A stretch of 64,000 bases of DNA from an uncultured Thiohalocapsa sp. (GCF_913063425.1 NZ_CAJXYK010000004.1:120370-184369), one strand, 5' to 3'. Positions 1-11,861 are shown, numbered from the stretch's first letter. Made by a program: numbers and translations. The notes: generated from the letters alone by a model not told the origin.

Positions 1-325
1 GCGTTCCGAGCCCGAGCCGGACCTGATGCTGCTGCGCCCGCGCGAGGATTTCTACGAAGGCGCCAACCCGACGCCGGCGGACACGCTCCTGGTGATCGAG
101 ATCGGCGACAGCTCGTTGCGCTACGACCGGGAGGTGAAGGTGCCGCTGTATGCCGGCCACGGAGTACCGGAGGTTTGGCTGGTGGATCTGCGGCAACGGC
201 GCCTGGAGATCTATCGGGAGCCCGGTCCCGACGGCTACCGGCTGATGCTGCGGCCCGACGCCAGCGAGGTCATCACGCCGGCGCTGTTGCCGGGCCTGCG
301 CATCGCCGTCGCGGACATCTGGTAG
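1..325 (+). CDS. Uma2 family endonuclease (DUF820), C-terminal part, truncated by window start
   Basis: Frame is open to the window edge; LLVIEIGDSSLRYDREVKVPLYAGHGVPEVWLVDL is typical of the Uma2/DUF820 core. Confidence 0.8.
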   Translation, partial: RSEPEPDLMLLRPREDFYEGANPTPADTLLVIEIGDSSLRYDREVKVPLYAGHGVPEVWLVDLRQRRLEIYREPGPDGYRLMLRPDASEVITPALLPGLRIAVADIW

Positions 326-474
326 CGGGGCGCGCGGCCGGCCGAGTCGGGTAAGGACCCGTTCATCCATTGATCAGCGAGCCCGGGGCACGCAGGGGCA
401 ACTGGGGTGAATCAGCGAAGCGCCTCCACCACAAGCAACTGGGCGCGCCAGCGCCCTGAGCAGGTGTTACGCAG

Positions 475-1323
475 TCAACCCCGTCCCCCGCGGCTGATGC
501 GCGCGAGCGCCCAGTCCAGCGCCCGGGTGTTGAGCAGGCGCCTGAGTGTGCCCATGAGATGGGTCGGAAAGGTCACGTAGTAGCGCGGGCGTGGCCGCGG
601 ACTCTCCAGCGCATGCACCAGCTTCTTCAGCACCGCCTCCGGCGGCAGCGTGAAGGGCTGGGCCGGGCCCTCGGTGGTGAGCCGCGCCTCCATGCGCCGA
701 TAGGTGGCCCGGTGCACGCTGTGCTCGGCGTCGATGGTGCGCCGGTAGACCGCATGGGCATTGTCGCGGAAGCGGCTCAGGATGGGGCCGGGCTCGATCA
801 GGCTCACGTGGATGCCGCTGCCCGCCAGCTCCAGCCGCAGGGTGTCCGTGAGCCCTTCCAGCGCGAATTTGCTCGCCACATAGGCGCCGCGGTATGGCAG
901 CGCGATGAGCCCGAGCACGGAGCTGTTCTGCACGATGCGCCCGTGCCCCTCGGCGCGCATGAGCGGGATCACGCGCCGGGTCAGGTCGTGCCAGCCGAGC
1001 AGATTGGTCTCGAGCTGAGCGCGCAGGACCTCGCGCGTCAGGTCCTCCACCGCACCCGGCTGGCCATAGGCGCCGTTGTTGAAGAGTGCATCCAGACGCC
1101 CGCCCGTCAGCGCCAGGGCCGCATCCAGCCCGGAGCGGATGCTCGCGGGGTCGTCCAGGTCCAGCTGGACGGCGTCGAGGCCCTCGCCCTGAAGCCGGGC
1201 GACATCCGCCGCCCGCCGTGCCGAGGCGATGACCCGCCAGCCGCGCGCCGCAAGCCCGTGCGCGCAGCTGTAGCCGATGCCGCTGGAGCAGCCGGTGATG
1301 AGAATTGTCGGTGCTGTGGTCAT
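475..1323 (-). CDS. SDR family oxidoreductase
   Basis: ITGCSSGIGYSCAHGLAARGW nucleotide-binding motif, NNGAYG, YRGAYVASKFALEGLTDTLRLEL catalytic YxxxK. Confidence 0.88.
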   Translation of the reverse strand: MTTAPTILITGCSSGIGYSCAHGLAARGWRVIASARRAADVARLQGEGLDAVQLDLDDPASIRSGLDAALALTGGRLDALFNNGAYGQPGAVEDLTREVLRAQLETNLLGWHDLTRRVIPLMRAEGHGRIVQNSSVLGLIALPYRGAYVASKFALEGLTDTLRLELAGSGIHVSLIEPGPILSRFRDNAHAVYRRTIDAEHSVHRATYRRMEARLTTEGPAQPFTLPPEAVLKKLVHALESPRPRPRYYVTFPTHLMGTLRRLLNTRALDWALARISRGGRG

Positions 1324-1456
1324 GAATGCGCTCTTGTGCCGTGCCGGACTGCCGCGTAGCATTTCCACTCGACTTGGGCGATTTTGGTTGCGGGCTCAGG
1401 TAGCCGAAGAGATCAGCCCACTGGCGGCGCGGTCTGTGCTGCATCATGGTGGCACA

Positions 1457-1474
1457 GCCCACTCTCGGGTGGGC
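1457..1474. other. Small hairpin GCCCAC-TCTCGG-GTGGGC in the leader of the KAP NTPase operon
   Basis: Perfect 6-bp inverted repeat read directly, about 25 nt before the proposed ATG at 1500. Confidence 0.45.
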
Positions 1475-1499
1475 AGCGAAAGAAAGGGAACCTGATGGA

Positions 1500-4400
1500 A
1501 TGAGTGAGTCACGGGAATTGCTCGCCGGGCGCCTGAACGAGGCGCCGGTCGACGAAGCCCTGCTTTGGAAGCTGTACTGGGGCATGGACGGCGAGGAGCC
1601 TCAGGTGCTGACGCGCTTGGCAGCGGCTGTGGTAGGGAGCGAGCACAGCGGCCATGCCCTGATCTCCGGTCGCTATGGTGTCGGTAAGACCAGCTTCCTG
1701 CGTGCTCTGCTGACTCACCTTGAAAACCATCCGCTGGAGCCCCTTCAGCTCTGGCTCACCATGCCGCTCATCACGAGCTACACCAGCTCCTCGGCGGTGG
1801 CGGCCGTGATCGGTGCCATGGTCGAGAATCTCTGTGCGGACGCGCCGTTGGTCCACCCGGACGGCTGGCACCCTGACCGCGTCCCCGAGGACAATAAAGG
1901 ACTGGACCCAATGATCCTGCAGGCCCTGGAGGACCTGTGGCGCAGTGAAGGTCCCTTCGAGCCGGCGTGTGACGGCGGCAGCGGCAACGAGCCCCTGCGG
2001 CCGAACCGCATGGCCGGGGCCGCATCGGCCGTCAGCCGTGTCTACCGCAGCAACACCATCGAGCAGATGATCGACCGGCGCCTGGGCTGGGCACCGGACC
2101 GGCTGGGCACGCCGCTGGTGGTCTATCTGGACGACCTCGACCGCTGCAAGCTGGATGTTGCCGAGGCGGTAATCCAGCTGCTGCTGCGCTTTCGCAGCAG
2201 TCGCGCCGTGCGCTTCGTCATCGCCTGCGACCGCGAGCTGATGGAGCGGGGCGTCCTCGCATGGATGGACAAGAATGGTACCCATGCGGACGGTCATGTC
2301 TATGTCACGGCCAATTCGGCGCTAGAGAAATACCTGGACGTCATTCTGCGCCTGCCCAGGTTGAGTGAGCCCGCGGCTGAGGCCGCCGCGGGGGCGGGGT
2401 TTCTCGGTCTCCGCCCCGGCCTTCTGGAACTGCTGAGGGTGCCGCGAAAGGACTTCGGCACTGTGCCGGAGTCCGTCCTGGAGCGCTGCGCCGAGCCCGG
2501 TGGCGAGCGGCGAGCGCCCGATCCTGATCCCATACTCGCTGAGTACCTGCTGACCTGGCTCCTGGACGGGCTGGACGAGGATCGCCTGGTGTGGCGCCGG
2601 TCCGACCCCGACGACCCGCCGCCTCCGCCCGGCGCTCCAGCTCCGCTTCAAGCCCCTGAGGTGGCGGGCCTCGATGACGACGCGCAGGCTGCACCTGACA
2701 ATGAGGAGCCGCCGACGCCGTCGGTAGCGCACGGGGCCGACCACCCCGGTACCCCGGCTGGAGCGCCGCCGGCATCGAAAGAAGGCACATTCGAGGACCC
2801 GGCCAGTTTTCAGGATCCGAACAAGGCGCGGCCCGCGGAGAAAATCTTCCTGGCCAAGCTGACCCCCCTCGCCGAGGGGCTGCGCCAGCTCGTCTGTCTC
2901 GATGAGCGCCGTGGGCTGCTGCGTTTGCGGCCAGCCTATCGAGCCCTGGCCTCAGCGCTCACCCCGCGCCAGCTCAAGGCCTACCTGCGGGCACGGCTGG
3001 TCCAGAGCGGCGGCACTCAGGGCGGTCCGGCGGAGACGCTGCTGGAGCAGGAGTTCCATCTGTTCTGGCGCGTCAAGCGGGAAGAGCCTGAGATTTTCCG
3101 GTTCATTGCCGCCGCAGCCAATGCAGCGGGCTCGCAGACGCAGGTCGGCTTTCGGCAGCTGGCCTTGTTCTTCGATCAGCTACGCGCATTGATCGAGTCC
3201 TCGACCATTCTGACCGAAGACCGGCTGCGCGAGGTCTGGCCGGAGAACCACGAGGAGCGTGTCCTGCTGCTGCGGCTGCTCGATGCCCTGCACGCCGAGC
3301 AGCGCGGTGCGCAGGCACCGCGCGTCTCTGCACGAGGCACCGTCGCGCCGGCGCTGGAAGGCGGGCGCGACCCCGAGTTCGCGGACTGGGTGCGCGGCCA
3401 CTTCGGTCGTATGCCCCAGGGTGCCACCGTCGCGGAGCAGGTCTCGAGCTTTCAGGACTATGCACTCGCCAGACATCGAAACGGCGTCCGGGATGTCTTC
3501 CCCATCGTCGGTGAGTACGCGGATCGCTATCTGGAGCGTCACCTGCCGTACTTCGCCCAGTCCACCGCCACCAGTCTGTCGAACCTGGCGGTGCTCATCG
3601 ACGATCAGGCGCCGTTCGAGGCCGAGTGCGATGCCCTGTTCGATGCCGCCGTGCACCTCAATCCTCAGCACGGCTCGATCCCGCTCTACTACGCGGATTT
3701 CCTGACCAAGGCGTATGTCGAGGAGCCCAGGCGTGGGCGGCTGATTCCGGCGCGCTTCCCCGATGACGGTGTCATGCTCGATCGGTGCGAGGCGCTGCTT
3801 GCGACGGTGAGCGCCGAGGACGGTGCCACACGCCTGCACCTGGCTACCCTGCGGCTGCAACTGGACAAAGCGCGGGGTCTGCCGGATGCCGAGCTGATAC
3901 CAAAAGTGCAGGATGTCGTGGATGCGCACATGGGCCGGCTGCTGGTGGAGGCCCGGATTGCGCAATATGCCTCCCTGACCAGATTCGACAGCATGTTGGA
4001 CATGGTCATCGGCCGCGATTCCACCAACCTGCCGCGCAAGGGGACCATCCTGGGCGTCATCTGGGCCGTGCTGGAGACCTGCCGGGCCTCGCCCTGGGTC
4101 GCCGCCATGTTCGTCGCCAACAATTATGTGGGGCAGAGCCGGAGTAACAGCTCCGAAGAGCGGCTCGGGCTCAGGGTCAACCTCGGGCTCCTTGCGGACC
4201 TGGACATGCTCGCCGCGGCGCCGGACCGCACCGCTGAGATCTGGACCCAGACCCTGTTGACCTGGGCCGGGAACGCATCGGAGCGCGGCTCCTCGATCGC
4301 ATCCCGTGTGGCGCTCGGCCTGCTTGCGGCGCAGGTCTATGGCCGTGGAGGCGGGGCATATGCCGCCCGTGCCGCCGTCATCTGGCAGCGGATACAGGCA

Positions 4401-4670
4401 GACGGGGAGCCGGATAATAGGCGCCTCCTCGCTGCGCTGTCGGACAAGCATAAAGACGCGTTGGCAGCGCTGAGTGAGAAGCCGACGAAGCCCGCGGTGA
4501 TCGAGCAGGCTCGCGACGCCGTATTCCAGGACGATATTGGCACCCCGGTGACCGACAGCGATACCTTCGCCAAGCTGGCGAGTTGGCCCGCTTGGGCCGA
4601 CCAGCAGCCGCGGATCATGGCGCTGGCCGCCGAGCTTTGTGGCGCCCCCGGGGAGGCGGGCCATGACTGA
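1500..4670 (+). CDS. KAP family P-loop NTPase with proline-rich linker and long helical/TPR-like C-terminal region
   Basis: Walker A GRYGVGKTSFL, Walker B LVVYLDDLDRC, FVIACDRELMERG and ALEKYLDVILRLP as in KAP NTPases. The ORF track begins at 1446; ATG at 1500 is preferred. Confidence 0.8.
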   Translation: MSESRELLAGRLNEAPVDEALLWKLYWGMDGEEPQVLTRLAAAVVGSEHSGHALISGRYGVGKTSFLRALLTHLENHPLEPLQLWLTMPLITSYTSSSAVAAVIGAMVENLCADAPLVHPDGWHPDRVPEDNKGLDPMILQALEDLWRSEGPFEPACDGGSGNEPLRPNRMAGAASAVSRVYRSNTIEQMIDRRLGWAPDRLGTPLVVYLDDLDRCKLDVAEAVIQLLLRFRSSRAVRFVIACDRELMERGVLAWMDKNGTHADGHVYVTANSALEKYLDVILRLPRLSEPAAEAAAGAGFLGLRPGLLELLRVPRKDFGTVPESVLERCAEPGGERRAPDPDPILAEYLLTWLLDGLDEDRLVWRRSDPDDPPPPPGAPAPLQAPEVAGLDDDAQAAPDNEEPPTPSVAHGADHPGTPAGAPPASKEGTFEDPASFQDPNKARPAEKIFLAKLTPLAEGLRQLVCLDERRGLLRLRPAYRALASALTPRQLKAYLRARLVQSGGTQGGPAETLLEQEFHLFWRVKREEPEIFRFIAAAANAAGSQTQVGFRQLALFFDQLRALIESSTILTEDRLREVWPENHEERVLLLRLLDALHAEQRGAQAPRVSARGTVAPALEGGRDPEFADWVRGHFGRMPQGATVAEQVSSFQDYALARHRNGVRDVFPIVGEYADRYLERHLPYFAQSTATSLSNLAVLIDDQAPFEAECDALFDAAVHLNPQHGSIPLYYADFLTKAYVEEPRRGRLIPARFPDDGVMLDRCEALLATVSAEDGATRLHLATLRLQLDKARGLPDAELIPKVQDVVDAHMGRLLVEARIAQYASLTRFDSMLDMVIGRDSTNLPRKGTILGVIWAVLETCRASPWVAAMFVANNYVGQSRSNSSEERLGLRVNLGLLADLDMLAAAPDRTAEIWTQTLLTWAGNASERGSSIASRVALGLLAAQVYGRGGGAYAARAAVIWQRIQADGEPDNRRLLAALSDKHKDALAALSEKPTKPAVIEQARDAVFQDDIGTPVTDSDTFAKLASWPAWADQQPRIMALAAELCGAPGEAGHD

Positions 4671-6345
4671 CGCGGCGGACCATCCGACGCAGTCCGATAG
4701 TCTTCTCTGTCGGCATGAGATCGTCGCGCGGCTCGGCGGTGCGCTGAGGAAGGAGTCGCGGAACATCCTGCTGGCGGGGCCCTGGGGCTCGGGCAAGACG
4801 ACCCTGCTTGAGGGAGAGGATTTTGAGCGCGAGCTTGAAGAGCATGTCGCGGCAGGCCAGCGCAGGCCGTGGAAGGTGCTCACCTTCTCCCCCTGGGAGG
4901 AGACGGCACACCAGGACTGTGCCGCGGGCTTTCTGCGCTTCCTCGCCTTGGAGGTGGCGAAGGCGGAGGCGGCTTCAGACGTATCCCAGCCGCTCCCCGA
5001 GCGATTGGTCGCCGAGTCCAAGTACGTCTGGCAGGCCTTCCTCGATCTCGGCGTTGAGGCCATGCCGTACCTCAAAGACGCCGTCGCTGCTGTACCCGGC
5101 GGCACCCTCGCCTTCTGGCTGGCGCGGCTCACGGCAAAGCTGTACGCGCAGCGCGAGAATTCCCGGGCCGATGCGGAGGGGGCTCTGCCGCCACTGCAGA
5201 TGCGCGTATTGCGAGGGCAGATGCGGCTGCTGCTCGAGCGCCTGGCGGCCACCCACGGTGCGGAGCGGATTCTGCTGATCGTCGATGACCTGGACCGAGC
5301 CCGGCCCGACGAAGCGGTGGCCGTGCTGGACAGCCTCTATCACCTGTTCCTGCCCCAGCCCAAGCGTAAGCAGTCAGCGGGCAACGCCGAGGAGGCCTGG
5401 CCGGCCGGGCGTGAAGCGAAGATCGACAAGCGCTCTTGGCCGCGGCGGCTGCGCTCATGGCTCCGGCGGCTGTTCGTGCGCGGGCGATCCGCGGCTCGAG
5501 ATGGTCATCCGTTGGCATTGGACGACGCTGAAGCTGCTTCAGTTTCATCGCAGGATCCGGCGAAATGGCCGCTCAGCAGCATCTGGGCAGTGAACATCGC
5601 GATGCTGGAGGAATTTCTCTACGAGCACTACCGGCGGCAGCCTAGCTTCGACCCTACCGCCTATCTGGAGAAACTCTTCCACTGCCGAGTCAATGTGCCG
5701 CCACTGTTTCAGAGCGCTGTCTCCCAGGAGCCGGCCAGTCTATGGTCCGGGTCCTTGAGTGAGGTGAAGAAGTCCTTGATTGAGGCGAAGAAGAGGATTC
5801 AGGGTGAAGCGCCCACAGAGTGCTTGGACGACCCGCCGGTAGCGCTGCGCCAGGCCGAGGCGCTCACCGAGTGCTTGGACAACCCGGAGATGGCGTTGCA
5901 CCTGGCCAATGGGCTCAGCTACGCCGTGCTCGGCAACCTCCGGCTTTATGAGAGCGTACGCGGCGCTTGCCGTGACTACTGGCTGTTTCTCATCGAGCAC
6001 GGCAACCCGCCCGACCCGGCGCGACTGACGCCCGATCAGCTGCTGCGGGACGCGCAGGCGCTGACTCTGGTGCAGGCCTATCCGGGTTTCCGCGAAGCCA
6101 TCGCACTGTACGACGGCATGTGGCCGCATTTTATGAATCGAGTCAACGCACGGCTGCGGCAGGCGAGCTTCGAGATGGTCGAGAATCCGGCCTACCGCCA
6201 TATCGACGACCCTAACTTGCTGACGCTGCTGATGGACCTGGGCGCCGTTCGCTACGATCAGGCGTCTGATCGCTATGTCTCGATCCGCGACGGTCAGCAG
6301 CGGCTCACCCGCGAGCTGGGGGAGCTGCTGCGCGCGGGCTTCTGA
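4663..6345 (+). CDS. Second KAP family P-loop NTPase
   Basis: Walker A GPWGSGKTTLL, Walker B ILLIVDDLDRARPDEAVAVLD, WAVNIAMLEEFLYEHY and AYLEKLFHCRVNVPP. ATGACTGA overlap with the upstream gene. Confidence 0.8.
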   Translation: MTDAADHPTQSDSLLCRHEIVARLGGALRKESRNILLAGPWGSGKTTLLEGEDFERELEEHVAAGQRRPWKVLTFSPWEETAHQDCAAGFLRFLALEVAKAEAASDVSQPLPERLVAESKYVWQAFLDLGVEAMPYLKDAVAAVPGGTLAFWLARLTAKLYAQRENSRADAEGALPPLQMRVLRGQMRLLLERLAATHGAERILLIVDDLDRARPDEAVAVLDSLYHLFLPQPKRKQSAGNAEEAWPAGREAKIDKRSWPRRLRSWLRRLFVRGRSAARDGHPLALDDAEAASVSSQDPAKWPLSSIWAVNIAMLEEFLYEHYRRQPSFDPTAYLEKLFHCRVNVPPLFQSAVSQEPASLWSGSLSEVKKSLIEAKKRIQGEAPTECLDDPPVALRQAEALTECLDNPEMALHLANGLSYAVLGNLRLYESVRGACRDYWLFLIEHGNPPDPARLTPDQLLRDAQALTLVQAYPGFREAIALYDGMWPHFMNRVNARLRQASFEMVENPAYRHIDDPNLLTLLMDLGAVRYDQASDRYVSIRDGQQRLTRELGELLRAGF

Positions 6346-6443
6346 GACGTGGCCGACGAGGCGCTGCACGGGGATCGACACGTACTCGGGAAGCCTGCGG
6401 CAAATGCCCCTCGGCAAAGCTACGTGGCGGTTTTCAGCGATGC

Positions 6444-6467
6444 GGTGCGCCTGGGGCCAGGCGCACC
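6444..6467. terminator. Putative bidirectional terminator hairpin between convergent genes
   Basis: Perfect 11-bp inverted repeat GGTGCGCCTGG-gg-CCAGGCGCACC; no strong U tract. Confidence 0.5.
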
Positions 6468-6471
6468 CGGC

Positions 6472-6954
6472 TCAGGCTGAATCACCTTTCTGGTAGGTAC
6501 CTACCAGCAGCGCCTCCGCCAGCACATGGCCCGCCATGGCGGCCTCGAGCTGCGCCTTGGTGGGCTGGTCCAGGCCGCTCAGCACGGTGTCCAGCGCATA
6601 GAGCTTGTGGAAATAGCGATGCCGGCCGATGGGCGGGCAGGGTCCGCCGTAGGCCGGCTGGCCCCAGTCGTTGAGGCCGGCCTTGGCGCCGGGCAGGAGC
6701 TGGTCACCGCGAACCCCCGGGGGCAGGCCGGTGCTGTCCGGCGGCAGATTGTAGAGCACCCAGTGGACATAGGTCATGCGCGGCGCCGCCGGGTCCGGTG
6801 CGTCCGGGTCGTCGACGATCAGGGCCAGGCTTTGGGTGCCGTCCGGTACGCCCTGCCAGTCGAGCCGCGGCGAGGTGTCCGCACCCTCGCAGGTGTGCTC
6901 GCGGGGGATACGCCCGCCCTCGGCGAAGGCGGGCGAGGTCAGTTGCAGTGTCAT
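6472..6954 (-). CDS. YbhB/YbcL family Raf kinase inhibitor-like protein (PEBP)
   Basis: LTSPAFAEGGRIPREHTCEGADTSPRLDWQGVP, LIVDDPDAPD, YVHWVLYNLPPD, YGGPCPPIGRHRYFHKLYALD. Confidence 0.92.
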   Translation of the reverse strand: MTLQLTSPAFAEGGRIPREHTCEGADTSPRLDWQGVPDGTQSLALIVDDPDAPDPAAPRMTYVHWVLYNLPPDSTGLPPGVRGDQLLPGAKAGLNDWGQPAYGGPCPPIGRHRYFHKLYALDTVLSGLDQPTKAQLEAAMAGHVLAEALLVGTYQKGDSA

Positions 6955-7055
6955 GCTTGCCTCCGGTGGTGGCTCGGGGACGACGTAGTTTGAATCACCA
7001 CGCGCAAACCCTACCATGGGCGGGTTGATCGATTTCCCCCGGTGAGGACCCGACG

Positions 7056-7424
7056 ATGCCCATCTACGCCTATCGCTGCGAGGCCTGTGGCCACGAACTG
7101 GACGCGCTGCAGAAGATCAGCGATGCCCCCCTGACCGACTGCCCTGCCTGCGGTGCCGCCGCGCTGAAGAAACAGCTCACCGCCGCCGCGTTCCGTCTCA
7201 AGGGCGCCGGCTGGTACGAGACCGACTTCAAGAAGGACGGCAAGAAGAACCTGCACCAGGCCGACGACAAGCCCAAGGAGAAGGCCGCGGATGCCGGCAA
7301 GTCCGGCGACAAGGCCGGGGATAGCGGCCAGGGCAAGACCGGCGGCGACAAGCAGACCGCCGCGAAGCCGGCTGCCGACAGCAAGCCCGCCCAGCCCAAG
7401 CCCAAACCGGCGGCCGCGGGCTGA
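7056..7424 (+). CDS. FmdB family zinc ribbon protein
   Basis: MPIYAYRCEACGHELDALQKISDAPLTDCPACG; Lys/Ala/Pro-rich tail; directly upstream of aspS. Confidence 0.9.
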   Translation: MPIYAYRCEACGHELDALQKISDAPLTDCPACGAAALKKQLTAAAFRLKGAGWYETDFKKDGKKNLHQADDKPKEKAADAGKSGDKAGDSGQGKTGGDKQTAAKPAADSKPAQPKPKPAAAG

Positions 7425-7441
7425 GGCCCGGCGGTCAGCTT

Positions 7442-7462
7442 GCGCCGCCTCGGGGGCGGCGC
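7442..7462. terminator. GC hairpin between fmdB and aspS
   Basis: Perfect 8-bp stem GCGCCGCC-tcggg-GGCGGCGC followed by TATCTTGACGTGTTATTTT. Confidence 0.4.
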
Positions 7463-7557
7463 TATCTTGACGTGTTATTTTGGGCGGCGAGCAGCCGCCC
7501 GAAGCATTTTCCACAGGTCGACACGGCAGCCGTCGACGGTAAAGGGGACCGACCACC

Positions 7558-9336
<1,779 letters not shown>

Positions 9337-9369
9337 GGGGCTTGAGGCTGAGGGCTGGGGCGTGTCCCA

Positions 9370-9840
9370 GTGACTTCCGGCCATCTTCTGCAATCAGCAC
9401 CTGCAAAGCGCCCGGTCTCGGTCCTGGTCGTGGTGTACACCGAGGCCGGTGAGTTTCTGCTCCTGAACCGCGTGCGACCGCCGCACTTCTGGCAATCCGT
9501 CACCGGCAGCCTGCTCCCGGGGGAGTCGCCGCGGGCCGCGGCGCTCCGGGAGCTGCGGGAGGAGACGGGGCTGATCGGGACCGCGGCCATTGTCGACCTG
9601 CACCAGAGTCGGCTCTTTCCCATCAAGCCGGCCTGGCGCGCCCGTTATCGCCCTGGGGTCTGCTTCAACCGCGAGCACTGGTTCTCGCTGCGGCTTCCGG
9701 GGCGCCGCCGCATCCGCCTGGCCGCTGATGAGCACAGCGGCTGCCGCTGGCTGCCCGCTGAGGCCGCCGCGCGCCTCACGGGCTCCTGGACCAACCGCGA
9801 TGCCATCCGCCTGCTTGCGGGTGGATACGCTTGCGGATAA
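9370..9840 (+). CDS. nudB: Nudix hydrolase, dihydroneopterin triphosphate diphosphatase-like
   Basis: Nudix box GESPRAAALRELREETGL; position directly after aspS. Start codon uncertain. Confidence 0.8.
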   Translation: MTSGHLLQSAPAKRPVSVLVVVYTEAGEFLLLNRVRPPHFWQSVTGSLLPGESPRAAALRELREETGLIGTAAIVDLHQSRLFPIKPAWRARYRPGVCFNREHWFSLRLPGRRRIRLAADEHSGCRWLPAEAAARLTGSWTNRDAIRLLAGGYACG

Positions 9841-9856
9841 TGCGATTGTCCACCCC

Positions 9857-11023
9857 ATGCGCCTGCCCATCGGCCCCCTGCTGATCCTGGGCCTCGCCGC
9901 CGGGGGCGCCGCCGCCTGGTGGTATGTGGCAAGGCCCCTGCAGGTGGAGGTCCGTGTGGCCGAGGTGGAGCGCGGCCGGGTGGAGGAGCTGGTTGCCAAC
10001 ACCCGCGCCGGCACCGTCAAGGCCTGCCGGCGGGCGCGGCTGGCGCCGGCCATGGGTGGTCAGATCGCGGCGCTGGACGTGCACGAGGGCGATCGCGTCG
10101 AGGCCGGGCAGCTGCTGTTGGCGCTCTGGAATGAAGACCTCATCGCCCGCCTTGAGCTGGCCGAGCGCGAGGCCGAGGCCGGCGGCGCCCGCGCCCGCGC
10201 CGTCTGCCTGAATGCCGACCAGGCGGAGCGGGAGGCAGCGCGCCAGGAGAAGCTGATGGCGCGGCGCATGACCAGCGAGGAGGCCGTGGACCGGGCGCAG
10301 ACCGCCGCCGCCGCCGGCCGTGCCGAGTGCGAGGCCGCCCGCGCCTCCTCGCGGGTGGCCGCGGCACAGGTGGGTGTCGCCCGGGCGGAGCTGGCGCGGA
10401 CCCGGCTCACGGCGCCCTTCGCCGGCGTTGTCGCGGAGGTGTCCGGCGAGCTGAACGAGTATGTCACGCCCTCGCCGCCGGGCATCCCGACCCCGCCTGC
10501 GGTGGACCTCATCGACGACAGCTGCTTCTACATCTCTGCCCCCATCGACGAGGTGGACGCCGCCCGGGTGCGCCTCGGCGATGACGCCCGGGTGACGCTG
10601 GATGCCTACCAGGACCGCGAGTTTCCGGGCGTCGTCCGGCGCATTGCGCCCTATGTGCTGGATCAGGAGAAGCAGGCCCGTACCGTGGAGGTGGAGGTGG
10701 TCATCGCCGATCCGCCTGAGGACCCACCGTTGCTCGCGGGCTACAGCGCCGATGTGGAGATCGTCACCGCCGTCGCCGACGACACCCTGGTGATCCCGAC
10801 CGCCGCCATTGCGCCGGGATTCGGGGACGTTCCCGACGCCGTGCTGGTGGTGGGCGCGGACGGCGTCCTCGTCGCCCGCGACATCGGGGCGGGCCTCGCC
10901 AACTGGGAGCGCACCGAGGTGACCGCCGGGCTCAGGGCAGGCGAGCACGTGGTGCTCTCCGTGGACCGTGACGGCGTCGAGGCCGGCGCGCTCGCGGTGG
11001 CGGAGGACGCCGACGGTGACTGA
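9857..11023 (+). CDS. HlyD family efflux transporter periplasmic adaptor subunit
   Basis: N-terminal TM/signal anchor, VAEVERGRVEELVANTRAGTV, coiled-coil hairpin, ARTRLTAPFAGVVAEV lipoyl half-motif. Confidence 0.9.
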   Translation: MRLPIGPLLILGLAAGGAAAWWYVARPLQVEVRVAEVERGRVEELVANTRAGTVKACRRARLAPAMGGQIAALDVHEGDRVEAGQLLLALWNEDLIARLELAEREAEAGGARARAVCLNADQAEREAARQEKLMARRMTSEEAVDRAQTAAAAGRAECEAARASSRVAAAQVGVARAELARTRLTAPFAGVVAEVSGELNEYVTPSPPGIPTPPAVDLIDDSCFYISAPIDEVDAARVRLGDDARVTLDAYQDREFPGVVRRIAPYVLDQEKQARTVEVEVVIADPPEDPPLLAGYSADVEIVTAVADDTLVIPTAAIAPGFGDVPDAVLVVGADGVLVARDIGAGLANWERTEVTAGLRAGEHVVLSVDRDGVEAGALAVAEDADGD

Positions 11024-11082
11024 GCCGCCTCGCCCCACGCGGCCTGTGTCGGCATGATCCGCGGACGACTCGCGCAGCAGCC

Positions 11083-11760
<678 letters not shown>

Positions 11761-11861
11761 CGGCAGATGCCCGTCGAGGGGATGCGTGGAGGGGCTGCTG
11801 CGAACGCCGTGCGCGGTGCTGTGGCATGCTGCGGCGACGATGCAACGCGGCGCCCGGCCCC

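Noticed and set aside
3180-5252. 690-aa minus-strand ORF
   Set aside because: Antisense across both KAP NTPases, whose Walker motifs establish the true coding strand.
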